Of a stretch of DNA of 64,000 nucleotides, positions 22,098 through 31,875 are shown in pieces. The notes below the pieces were generated by a model. It did not search any database. It saw only the letters and a program-made list of their open reading frames with translations, and was not told the origin of the DNA. How positions within the stretch are numbered: position 1 is the first letter of the stretch; each line of letters begins with the position of its first letter. Source of the stretch: Hibiscus mutabilis (taxonomy: Eukaryota; Streptophyta; Magnoliopsida; Malvales; Malvaceae); NCBI GenBank assembly GCA_019671005.1, contig CM033745.1, positions 46,619,241-46,683,240 on the forward strand, written 5' to 3'. A program made the position numbers and the translations under genes.

Positions 22098-22808
22098 TGT
22101 ATGCTTACGTTTTTTTGAACTCCTAGTGTGGTGGCAGAGGGCTTAGACATGTTACATTGGTCTATTTTGATATGTATGTAATGGCCCTAAAGTGTCTAAA
22201 TGTTAAATATGGAATATGGTATGTTTGCAAAATGGTAAAACTAGTAAAAAGGGGCTTTAAGGTACCAAAGGTAAAAACATAATAAACGGATTTGAAATGC
22301 TCTAAAATTTTGTATGCTATTCAAATTGTGGATTAATAACTTGCTGGTAAACTTTCAAGGCATTTGGACATCATTCAACAGGTTAAATCAGCTAAACACC
22401 AGATAAAATCTATCATTACAGGACAAGTGTATCGATACAGGTCAAGCTGTATCGATACGGCCTTGCATAATTGGACTTGGTAAAATAGAGCATATCACAC
22501 TAAGGGGGTGTACCGATACTGGTATTGGCAGTAAGGTCTGGAAAATAAATTGTATCGATACGGCCTTAGGCTGTATTGATACGGGTCAACGTCGGTCAAC
22601 TTGTATTGATACGGGCTTAGCTGTATCGAAATAGAGTCTGTTAAGAAAGGTTAACTTGAGTCAACCTGTATCGATATGGAATCAATGGTACCGATATAGG
22701 GCCTTAATCACTCAAAGTCTAAATTGAATCTGTGCATATCCATATCGATACAGACCCAAGGTGTATCGATATGGAGGTAGTTAATTCTGTTAAAAGGCTT
22801 TGTTCGAG
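22098..22808 (+). repeat. Unclassified LTR-like fragment with palindrome modules
   Basis: 710 bp between F and the apparent start of D. There is no ORF. A possible LTR start, TGTAATGGCCCT, lies at 22177. The stretch 22429-22772 holds several paired GTATCGATAC-like palindromes of the kind found in B's LTRs, but the surrounding sequence does not align with B's LTR. Confidence 0.45.
22429..22772. repeat. Palindrome-module cluster 1 (outside element B)
   Basis: Pairs of 10-bp GTATCGATAC-like words separated by 10-11 bp. The clearest pair is 22429-22438 and 22449-22458; the last is 22742-22751 and 22763-22772. I count five good pairs and one degenerate one. Confidence 0.85.
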
Positions 22809-23305
22809 TGTTTGTATATATAGTTTCCCTATAGGTAAAACCAAAATAATAATAAATAAATAAATAATACAAATATTGATTCATTAAACATATAAATATC
22901 CAAAAATGTCTATTAATCCGATTTAAATATCCATTACAAGTCCAATTTGTATATATAAAGAACCAAAAGCCCAAATTTTAAATTTTGAGCCCAAATGTTC
23001 ACTATTCCCACCCATTTACAACCAAAATTACCCAAACAAACACAAATGGCCCGGTGTGCTATCTAAGCCCGCCAAAAGATGGCCACGTGGCAGCACGGAT
23101 TGGCCTATTAGGCTTTCACTCAGTTTAAAGGGCCAAGCTGACATCAGCGCCCACCTGCTATAAATAGGGAGAGAATTAGTGGGCTGATAATGGCATAATC
23201 ATTGGGCATTAATTTAAAGAGAGAGAAAAGAAGGTCAAAAGTCTTACTAGAACCTGAAGAGATGTCGAAGAGCTGAATCAGATACTGGAGAAGACAACCA
23301 GAGAT
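22809..23305 (+). repeat. 5' LTR of element D, upstream part (before insertion of B)
   Basis: A Tat-like U3: AT-rich start, 'agcccaaat' blocks, a TATA box (TATAAATAGGG, 23159-23166), then a purine-rich leader that continues in character after B at 33176. The two parts total about 2.31 kb, matching the 2.28-2.38 kb LTRs of C and A2. The exact start near 22809 (TGTTTG) is uncertain. Confidence 0.55.
23159..23166 (+). promoter_or_regulatory. TATA box in D 5' LTR
   Basis: GCTATAAATAGGGAGAG, positioned as in the C and A2 LTRs. Confidence 0.55.
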
Positions 23306-24607
23306 TGTAAACCGTAAGTTTGATTTTGATATAATAAATTAACTAAGGACTTAATTGAAAAAGAAAATAAATTTTTAAGTATCTCAAAGAATCACAATTG
23401 CCAAGGATTTTTCAAGTACAAAATTATTCAAAGTCAAAAACTTAAACCCTATAAAATTTTCTAACTATTTTTGAAGCTAAATTCAAGTTTTACGCCCAGG
23501 CGTATTGATACACCCCGGGCATTTCGATACGGGCTTAAGTTAAAAGGCCACTTTAAGCATATGTTTTGATACGGTTCCATTCGTATCGATACGACCTTCA
23601 AATGAGCTAAGTATTTTACTCAGGCATTTCGATACGGTTCCATCCATTTCGATACAGCCTTCATACTGGTTTAAGTTTTAAGCACAACGTACCGATACGG
23701 CTACTAACGTATCAATACGGTTGTTTAGATTTTTCATTTATGATTCGAACGTTGCCTTGCCAGTTATTGGGAACATGGATTTTTGAAATTTAGTTTACCG
23801 TATCGATACACCCTCATTGCGTACCGATACAGGTTCAGACAGTAGCCCAAGTGAGCAAAATTGCATCGATACAGCCTTGCCTGTATCAATATGCCCCTTT
23901 ATTTTACACTGAGATCGTACCGATACACTTCCTCGCGTATCGATACGCCTCTGTATAAATTGTACAGAACAACTCTTTCTATTTTGAAACAAGTATCGAT
24001 ACAACTGTTTGTGTACCGATACGGGTAGTTGAAGAAGTCCATTTATGGTGGGAAAAAGAGGAGCCAACATCTATATTGATGACTTCAACCACCCAAACGG
24101 CTAGAAATCAATGAGAATGTATAAAAAGCAAGTCTCCAAAGCCTCAGGAAAAACTATTGAACTTATTTGCAACATCCAAGCACATATCCAAACCTTCTTG
24201 AGCTAAAGAGTCAAATACTTGTAACCCCAATTGAGTGTTTTAATTATTTTATCTTTTTCCAATTTTGGGAGTGTGATATATTGTAATTGGGAAAAAATCC
24301 ACCTATTTAAGAGTTTATTTATTGCCTATTTCTCTTTGTAAAGAGTAAAGTGGATCAATCTTCGGGTAGAAAGATTGATCGTTTGTAACGGTTTCCTCTT
24401 AAGCCGAGAAAATGAGAAGAATTCTAATCAGTGAATTGTTGAAATCCTCAGTAGGGTGCTGGGGTAGTGGATGTAGAGCTTGTTCGAAGCTTGAACTACT
24501 CTAAAATCCTTGTATCTCCAATTTTCAATTTTCTTTTTGCACCCTTATATTTTAAACTGCCAATTCACCCTCTTCTTGGTGATTTGCCAACAATTGATCA
24601 ACTCACA
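23306..24607 (+). repeat. 5' LTR of element B
   Basis: Starts TGTAAACCG and ends TCAACTCACA. It aligns end to end with 31876-33175. It contains a TATA box (TATAAAAAG, 24120-24128, followed by 'caagtctccaaagcc' in both LTRs) and eight pairs of palindromes upstream of it (23502-24022). Confidence 0.9.
23502..24022. repeat. Palindrome-module array in B 5' LTR (8 pairs)
   Basis: Sixteen 10-bp words close to GTATCGATAC (variants GTACCGATAC, ATTTCGATAC, GTATCAATAC), arranged as eight pairs. The two words of a pair are separated by 10 bp in six pairs and by 9 or 11 bp in the others. Pairs are spaced irregularly. The array ends about 100 bp before the TATA box. Confidence 0.9.
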
Positions 24608-24609
24608 AT

Positions 24610-24621
24610 TGGTATCAGAGC
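24610..24621 (+). other. Primer-binding site of element B
   Basis: TGGTATCAGAGC, the standard plant Ty1/copia site complementary to initiator methionine tRNA, two bases after the LTR end. Confidence 0.9.
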
Positions 24622-24692
24622 TACACTCACTAGAAGGATTAACACTCTTTTGAGAAGATCCTTGGAAGAGTTCGATCAACCGACATCAAGCA

Positions 24693-26340
24693 ATGACATC
24701 CACCTCTGGGCCAAGCATGTACGAGTCACAATCAATCACCAAACCACCATTCTTCAATGGGGATAACTATCCCTATTGGAAAAATAGGATGAGGCTCTTC
24801 ATCAAGTCCAACGATTACTTACTTTGGAATGTGGTAGAAGATGGACCAACAATCCCTATGAAGAGAGATAGAGAAGGAAGACTCATTCCAAGGACAAAGG
24901 TGGAAATGGGTGAAGATGATCGAAAGAAATTGCAATTCAATGACAAGGCCTTGCACATGCTATTTTGCTCTCTTGGACCAGACATCTACTCGAAAGTGTC
25001 CTCAATCTCAAGCGCAAAAGAAGTATGGGATACACTTGAGATAACCTATGAAGGGACAAGTGATGTCAAGGAGACGAAGATCGGGCTTCTCAATCTTAGT
25101 TATAAGAATTTTAAGATGGAGGCTGATGAGAGCATAACGAAGATGTTTGACCGCTTCTCTGTCATTGTAAATGGTTTCAAGGCTTCGGTGAGATTATTCC
25201 CGAAGACAATTTAGTCCAAAAGCTCCTCTACTTTCTTCGGAAATCATGGGATAGCAAAAGAACGACAATCATCAAAGCTAGAGATTTGAAGACTCTCAAG
25301 CTTGATGCTCTTGTTGGATCCCTCCTTACTCGTGAGATTATGAAGCAATGAAGGGAAGAAGAAGAAAGAAGATAAGAAAGTGGAAAAGAAAAAGAGTGAA
25401 AAGAAGAAGCTTGGAATTGCTCTCGAAGCTTCCTTTGATGAGAGCGATTCAAGCGAGAAGGAAGATGAAGAGATGACCATGCTAGCCAAGCGTTTCACTC
25501 AGTTCATGAAGTCCAACCGGGGTAGGAAATTCAACCGAATGAGAGACTTCAAGAACAAAGACAAAGAAGAAGAGAAGGACCAACTCATATGTTATGAGTG
25601 CAAAAAGCTGGGGCACATCCGAACCGAGTGCCTCTAAATCAAAAAGAAGAGCTTCATGAAGAATAATAAGCTCAAGGCCCAACTTGCCACTTGGAGTGAT
25701 GAAGAATCATCCGAGGAGGAGGAGTAAGAGGTGTCCAATCTTTGCCTCATGGCCTTTGAGGAGGACCAAATGGTAAACTCTAACTTATCGTCTCTTAATC
25801 TTACTTATGATGAATTATATGAAGCATATGATGAGTTGCAAGATGTTTACGATGAGTTAGTTGACAAATTCAAAGAATTAATTTTGAAAAACAAGAAAAC
25901 TACTACCGACTTAAAAACTCAAAATGATTCTCTTTTAGAAACTAACTCGGAATTGGAAAAGAAAGTTTTTTATTTGATAAATCTTTCAAATGAGTTTAAA
26001 AAGAAAAATCTCGATTTAGAAAAACTTCTTTTCGATTTCTAAGATTATCACAGAAAGGAGGTGGATAATCTTAAAACTGATCTTACTATTGGAAAAAGTG
26101 TTTTTGAAAAAGAAAGTTCTTCAAAAACCCAATATGTTAAGAGAAAGCCTTTTAACCCCAAACAAAGAAGCTTTCAAAAGCAATGAAGAACTAAAAAAGT
26201 TAGGAGTGTATGGGTTCCTAAGGAACTTATTGTTTCTAACAATATGAATGGTATTGCTTCTTGGATTCCTAAGGGAGCCAAATTTTTGGGAGCTAATACT
26301 CATGGACCCAAAATGATTTGGGTACCAAAAGTCAAGAATT
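24693..26340 (+). pseudogene. Element B gag
   Basis: Capsid/nucleocapsid precursor of a copia element. The start MTSTSGPSMYES follows the PBS by about 70 bp. The first 170 residues are open and include 'PPFFNGDNYPYWKNRM' and 'KEVWDTLEITYEGT', as in copia gag (UBN2-like) domains. A shift near 25190 and a stop near 25348 follow. A CCHC zinc knuckle (CYECKKLGHIRTEC) is at about 25591-25632, with a TAA right after CL. The part at 25731-26042 is a coiled-coil region rich in Asn, Glu, Leu and Lys. The C-terminus (26100-26340) reaches 'GPKMIWVPKVKN' before the protease. Confidence 0.82.
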
Positions 26341-27640
26341 AATTATTTGTTTGTAGGGGGAGCATTGCTACAAGGCCAAAGCTTCAAGCAAAAACACATG
26401 GTACCTTGATAGTGGATGCTCAAGACACATGACCGGTGACAAGAGTGTATTCTTAGAGCTTAAACCAAAAAGTGGAGGAGTGGTGACATTTGGCGACAAC
26501 TCCAAAGGCCTCATTGAAGGAATTGGCTTTATTGGTAATCACTCATCAATCTTTATTGAAAATATGCTTTATGTAAATTGTCTTAAACATAACTTGTTGA
26601 GCATTAGTCAATTTTGTGATAAGGGTTTTAATGTTCTATTTGATGTTAATGGGTGTAAAATCATGAACATTGAAACTAATAAGATAATTCTCATAGGTCA
26701 TCGCATAGGTAATATCTACATGGTGCATTTAGATGACATATATACATCCAATGCATGCTTTGTGGCACATAATGAACATGATACATGGTTATGGCATAGG
26801 AAACTAGGACATGCTAGCATTAGTGTTTTAGAGAAATTGGTTTCCCTAAATCTAGTAAGAGGTTTACCTAAGCTAAATTTTTCTAAATATAAAATCTGTG
26901 ATGCATGTGCTAAGGTTAAACAACAAAGAACCTCATTCAAATCCATTAATGATCTTTCTACTAATAGATGTTTACAATTGATCCATATGGATCTCTTTGG
27001 GCCAATTAGGACTATGATCTTGGGTGGTAAGTCATATGCATATGTGTTAATAGATGACTATTCTAGATACACTTGGGTTCTCTTCTTAAATACTAAGGAT
27101 GAGGCTTTAGAAAAATTCATCACGTTTTCAAAAATCACCCAAAATGATCTTGATCTTAAAATTTCACATGTTCGAAGTGATCATGGAATCGAATTTCAAA
27201 ATATGGGTTTTAAAGATTTTTGTAATGAAAATAGTATTAGCCACAATTTTTTTGGCTCCTCGTACTCCTCAACAAAATGAGGCAGTTGAGAGGAAAAATA
27301 GAACTTTAGAAGAAATATCTAGGACCATGTTTTGTGAAAATAATTTACCTAAATATTGTTGGGCGGAAGCCACTAATACGGCTTGCGATATAATTAATAG
27401 AGTAATGATTAGGCATATTTTGAAGAAAACATCTTATGAGATTTAAAAATCCAAAAAACCTAACATTAGCTATTTCCACCCTTTTGGTTGTAAATGTTTT
27501 GTTTTAAACAATGGAAAAGATAATTTAGGTAAATGTGATGCCAAAAGTGATGAAGATATTTTTCTAGGTTACTCTTTAAACTCTAAAGCCTATCGGGTAT
27601 TTAATAAAAGAACTTTGGTTGTAGAATAGTCTATACATGT
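26341..27640 (+). pseudogene. Element B protease and integrase
   Basis: Aspartic protease active site D-S-G-C (GAT at 26408) in 'WYLDSGCSRHMTGD'. The integrase follows: an HHCC zinc-binding block ('WHRKLGHA..' to 'CDACAKVKQQ', about 26788-26925) and a catalytic core with 'HMDLFGP' and 'VRSDHGIEF' (usually G-G-E-F). A frameshift near 27260 moves the third catalytic motif, 'PQQNEAVERKNR', into another frame (27270-27310). A stop near 27444 and TAG near 27628 also break the frame. The order protease-integrase-RT confirms Ty1/copia. Confidence 0.85.
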
Positions 27641-29452
27641 TGTTTTCAATGATAACCTCCTTCCGAGGAAGGATTCTTGTGATGGTGATGATGAGGGATC
27701 ATTGAAGCCATTGATGGAGGACAAACATCAAAGGTAGATGAGATTCCAAGCAAAGAAGCGGAACCAAAAGATCCACCTCTTGAAGCCTCGAAGGACATGG
27801 CTCTTGAGGAAAAGGAGGTAACTTACGCAAGGGAGTTCAACTATGTCAAAGGTGGTGAAATTTTGGGTGATCCATCCAAAGGGGTAACCACTAGATCCTC
27901 TCTCAAACTTATGAATAATGTTGCATTTGTTTCATGCATTGAGCCTAAGAATATCAAAGAAGCATTAAAAGATGATTTTTGGATATTGGCCATGCAAGAA
28001 GAACTTAATCAATTTGAGAGAAGTAAAGTATGGAAATTAGTTGATAGGCATAGTAATCAATCTACAATAGGAACTAAATGGGTTTTTAGAAACAAACTAG
28101 ATGAACGTGGTAACATAGTGAGAAACAAGGCTAGACTTTTTTGCTCAAGGTTACACTCAAGAAGAGGGAATAGACTTCGATGAAAAATATGCACCCGTAG
28201 CTAGGATGGAAGCTATTAGGATGTTTCCTGCATTCACATGCTTTCATGATTTCAAGCTTTTTCGAATTGATGTAAAAAGTGCTTTTCTAAATGATTTTAT
28301 AAATGAAGAAGTGTATGTAGAACAACCACCAGGTTTTGAAGATTCAAAATTTCCAAATCATGTTTTCAAACTCACCAAAGCTTTATATGGTTTAAAACAA
28401 GCTCCTAGAGCTTGGTATGAAAGGCTTTCAAACTTTTTAATTGAAAAAGGTTTTGAAAAAGGCAAGGTGGATACTACACTTTTCATTAAAAGATATGGCA
28501 ATGACATCTTAGTAGTTCAAATTTACGTTGATGATATTATTTTTGGTTCTACTAATGAGTTTTATTGCCAAGAATTTCTAAGCTAATGCAAGGTGAATTT
28601 GAGATGAGCATGATGGGGGAGCTTTGATTTTTCTTGGGGCTCCAAATCAAGCAAAGGAAGGATGACACCTTCATCAGTCAAGCCAAGTACATCAACGATA
28701 TGCTCAAGAAGTTTAGTTTGGAGAACGTAAAGCCTCAAGCCACTCCAATGAGCTCATCTATTAAGCTTGACAAAGATGACGGAGGTAAGTGTGTTGATTC
28801 TAAGCTTTATCGTTCAATGATTGGCTCTTTGCTTTACCTTACCGCAAGTATACCCGATATCATGTTTAGTGTTTGCTTGTGTGCTAGGTTTCAAGCTAGC
28901 CCTAGAGAATCGCACCTAGTATTCATTAAGAGAATCTTTAGATACCTTAGAGATACACCAAGTTTAGGTCTTTGGTATCCTAGATATTCCTCCTTTGATC
29001 TTCATGCCTTCTCGGATGCGGATTATGGGGGATGTAAGATAGATAGGAAAAGTACCTTCGAAACATGTCAATTCCTAGGTAGTATGCTCGTATCTTGGTT
29101 CTCTATGAAACAAAATAGCATAGCCTTATCTACCACCGAAGCGGAGTACATATCCTTAGGGAGTTGTTGTGCTCAAGTCCTTTGGATGAAGCAACAACTC
29201 TTAGACTATGGTGTTGAAGTAGATATCATACCCCTTAAGTGTGACAACACTAGTGCCATTCGTCTCACTAAGAATCCCATCCAACATTCTAGAACCAAAC
29301 ACATAGAAATAAGGCATTATTTCATTAGAGATCATGTCTTGAAAAATGTTGTAGTTCTCGAGTATGTCGATACCTTGAACCAATTAGTGGATATATTTAC
29401 CAAAACTTTAGATAAAGAACTTTTTTGGACCCTTAGGAGGGATTTAGGTTGA
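27641..29452 (+). pseudogene. Element B reverse transcriptase and RNase H
   Basis: RT copies the RNA and RNase H removes it. RT blocks: 'KWVFRNKLDERGNIVRNKARL' near 28080, then a shift near 28140, 'FRIDVKSAFLNDFINEEVYV' and 'LYGLKQAPRAWYERL', with the YVDD catalytic box near 28527. A stop after 'QEFLS' (28584) and a shift follow. RNase H runs to the stop at 29450 and has 'SDADYGGCKIDRKST', 'STTEAEYISL', 'CDNTSAI' and 'TKHIEIRHYFIRD'. The last ~270 codons are uninterrupted. Confidence 0.87.
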
Positions 29453-29591
29453 ACAAGCCTTCCTTGACCCTTTAGTGTCCCTAAAAGCCAAAAAATGCTT
29501 GAATTGATTTGATTGCCATGTTTATGTAATTTTTCCTCTTGATGCATCTATGCATTTAGTTAGGGGAGCTTGTCTCTATTCTGGCACTTTG

Positions 29592-29840
29592 GTATTGATA
29601 CGGGTGAAGTCGTATCGATACGGCATGCTTGAGCATTTCCTAGAAATGCATTCATCTGCCCAAGCGTATCGAAACAGGCATACACATTTCGATATGGGCT
29701 TCAAACCATCAATCCTATCTGGAAGTTGGTATCGAAACGACTAAAAGTGTTTCGATACGAGCATCGACTATGTTTTAGTACAACTTTTCATGTACTATAC
29801 GAGAACATCAGTTTTGATACGCCACGTGGCGTATCGATAC
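29592..29840. repeat. Palindrome-module cluster between pol and ORF3 of B (4 pairs)
   Basis: Four pairs, each separated by exactly 10 bp: 29592/29612, then two pairs near 29662-29760, then 29811/29831. It lies 95 bp upstream of a TATA box. Confidence 0.85.
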
Positions 29841-29934
29841 GCGCGACCACATATTCTTTAAATGAGTCTTTAATGAGTATCCAACTTTAAATCAAAATTT
29901 TAAATCCTTATTCATCCGAAACCCTAGTCTTTCA

Positions 29935-29945
29935 ACTATAAATAC
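29935..29945 (+). promoter_or_regulatory. Candidate promoter (TATA box) for B ORF3
   Basis: ACTATAAATACCCATC, followed by a C/T/A-rich leader with no ATG in the first 60 bp. It is far from either LTR promoter, so the ORF3 transcript could start here. Confidence 0.5.
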
Positions 29946-30070
29946 CCATCAAATACCCTTGTTTTTCACACAAATTTTTGAGGGTTTTTTTTTCTACAAA
30001 CCAAGTCTAAGATCTCTCATCAAATTGGTGCATTATCATCCATCCATTCTTCCAATTTCCTCAATTCAAG

Positions 30071-30382
30071 GTACAAACTCTTTCTTTTTATTTTTTCATT
30101 TAGTTTTGTATACTATTTTTAACTAATTTTTGTACAAAAAGTATATATATAGTATGGGTTTTAAAGTTTTTGCGAAAATTCATTTAAAATATAAATTATT
30201 TTATTTGAATATAAAAATATACCGTATACTTTTGAATCTATTTTTCCATATTTCTTTTTATCAAAATCTTTCTAAAGTTATATTGTATAGTTTTTCATTA
30301 ATACCTTGAATTTTGGATTACATATTGGATTGAATTTGATGATTTATGCATACATATGTTTTGTGCCTAAATTGTTTTTCAG
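30071..30382 (+). other. Candidate 5'UTR intron of B ORF3
   Basis: Donor CAAG|GTACAAAC at 30071. Acceptor ATTGTTTTTCAG ends at 30382, 7 bp before the ORF3 ATG. The 312-bp segment is T-rich like a plant intron. Confidence 0.5.
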
Positions 30383-30389
30383 ATTATCT

Positions 30390-31486
30390 ATGGCACCAAG
30401 AGAAAGAGCTAGAACAAGCGAGGCTGGCGAGTCTTCAACCAAAGACAATTCGACACGTCCCAACCTTAGTGTCATTTATCAAAAGAGTTTTCCAACTATG
30501 GCGGCTTTAAATAACTTGAAGCAATACCAAAACTACAAAATCCGCCGCGAAGGAGTAACATTTGTTCTTTTTTTAGACTTTGAACATTTCAAGTTCAAAT
30601 ATCTTCATCTTTTGAGACGTTGGAACTTTATTCCATTTTTTACTATCCCCAGGTTTTTGTACCGTAACCTTGTTTTGATTTTTTTGCCAATGCCCAATGC
30701 ATCCCCAATCAAGACCGTTCTAAGGTCATTGCTATTGAGTCATTCTTAATAGGGAAGAAATTTCGTATTGATGTTCAAACTCTAGTAAATGTCTTTGGGT
30801 TCGAAAATGAAGGAATCAAAGATGAAGACTTCTTGGGACATGTTCTTGGCAGTTCTGTCACAGTTCTTGATGCTCATGATCGCTTCTTGCATCTTATGAT
30901 CATTTGGTGGTTTTGGTCATCCGGTGGTAAGTTTTCTACTATCCGAAAAGTTGATGACTTTTGGATAAGATGTTTTCGTGGCGAGAAGCAATCCAATCTT
31001 GCTCAAATAATGTTCGCGGAGCTAGTTTACCTCATCCAACATCGACACACTCCTCTAGTTTTATCCTTCACTTGTGGGACAACTTTGAGTTACTTGTTTA
31101 CTCAATTAGAGATCGATTGCTCGCAAGACTTTCCCGAGCCTCTTACCTATCCCATTGATGAGCTCTCTCTTGTTCATGCAAAGTTTCACTATTTCAGTGG
31201 TGAGTTGCTACGTCTCGCCAAGCTTCCATATGATGCAATCCCTGGAGAATCGGAAGGTCCTCAAAAAGTCACCTCTCAAGCTCCGGTAGCTCCATCGGCT
31301 ATGGATGCTCTCATGGCATATCTCAATGAGCAATTTACTTCATTGAAGACAACCATGAACGAAGGGTTTGCGGCCATTGATACTCGATTTACTTCCTTGG
31401 AGGATCGAGTTCAAGCCATTGAAAGCCAACAATATTCGATGGACATATCTCTTACGGCTTTTCATGTAGAATGGAGACAATCTTAG
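30390..31486 (+). pseudogene. Element B ORF3, downstream of pol; one frameshift
   Basis: An extra ORF in the place where Sireviruses carry an 'envelope-like' ORF. I recognise no envelope features, signal peptide or clear membrane anchor. The fold-level pattern ('RRWNFIPFF', a YAN-like block, then 'FRGEKQSNLAQIMFAELVYLIQHR') resembles the 'putative plant transposon protein' domain of plant retroelements. I start it at ATG 30390 (MAPRERARTSEAGESS) because an intron acceptor lies just before. The reading frame shifts once at a run of seven T (30679-30685) and then stays open to 31486. The last 70 residues are a short coiled coil ('FTSLKTTMNEGFAAIDTRF'). The role is unknown. Confidence 0.65.
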
Positions 31487-31861
31487 GCTACTCAAACCCA
31501 TGACGAAGATGATGAGGATGCTTCATAGACATACATTGCATTGCATATCATATTAGGCTTTTTTTTATTTTTATGCACCTATGTTATTTACTCTATGAAC
31601 CTATGCTTTGATTTTAGTTTGTTTTAAGTTGGATTTGGATTATGTTGCTTTGAACTTTCAATGATAAGTATGTTGCTTTGATTATGCTTTGAATTATGAT
31701 AAGTATGTTGCTTTGAATTATCCTTTAATATCATTGATTTTGGTCTAACAAAAAGGGGGAGAAGAAAGAGCTTAAATTTTCAAAAAACGTTTTTGAAACC
31801 TATCTTAAAGTAAGGGAGTTTTTCACAAAGACTTAAAAATTTAACTTAGTTTTGTTATATC

Positions 31862-31875
31862 AAAAATGAGGAGAT
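31862..31875 (+). other. Polypurine tract of element B
   Basis: AAAAATGAGGAGAT directly before the 3' LTR. A stronger copy-like tract, AAAAAGGGGGAGAAG, lies 115 bp upstream (about 31750). Confidence 0.6.

Noticed and set aside
16864..22102. Target-site duplication for element F
   Set aside because: AAATA and TGTAT do not match under the boundaries I can support.
23502..24022. CRISPR-like array
   Set aside because: The repeats are palindromic 10-mers with irregular distances between pairs, inside plant LTRs; no cas genes, no bacterial context.
23795..24070. Minus-strand ORF with repeated Val-Ser-Ile/Tyr-Arg-Tyr words, as a possible repeat protein
   Set aside because: It is a by-product of the GTATCGATAC-like modules; the counterpart in the other LTR (32361-32639) arises from the same DNA repeat, and neither has coding context.
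30390..31486. True envelope protein in B
   Set aside because: No signal peptide, no clear fusion or membrane-anchor segment; it resembles another plant retroelement domain.
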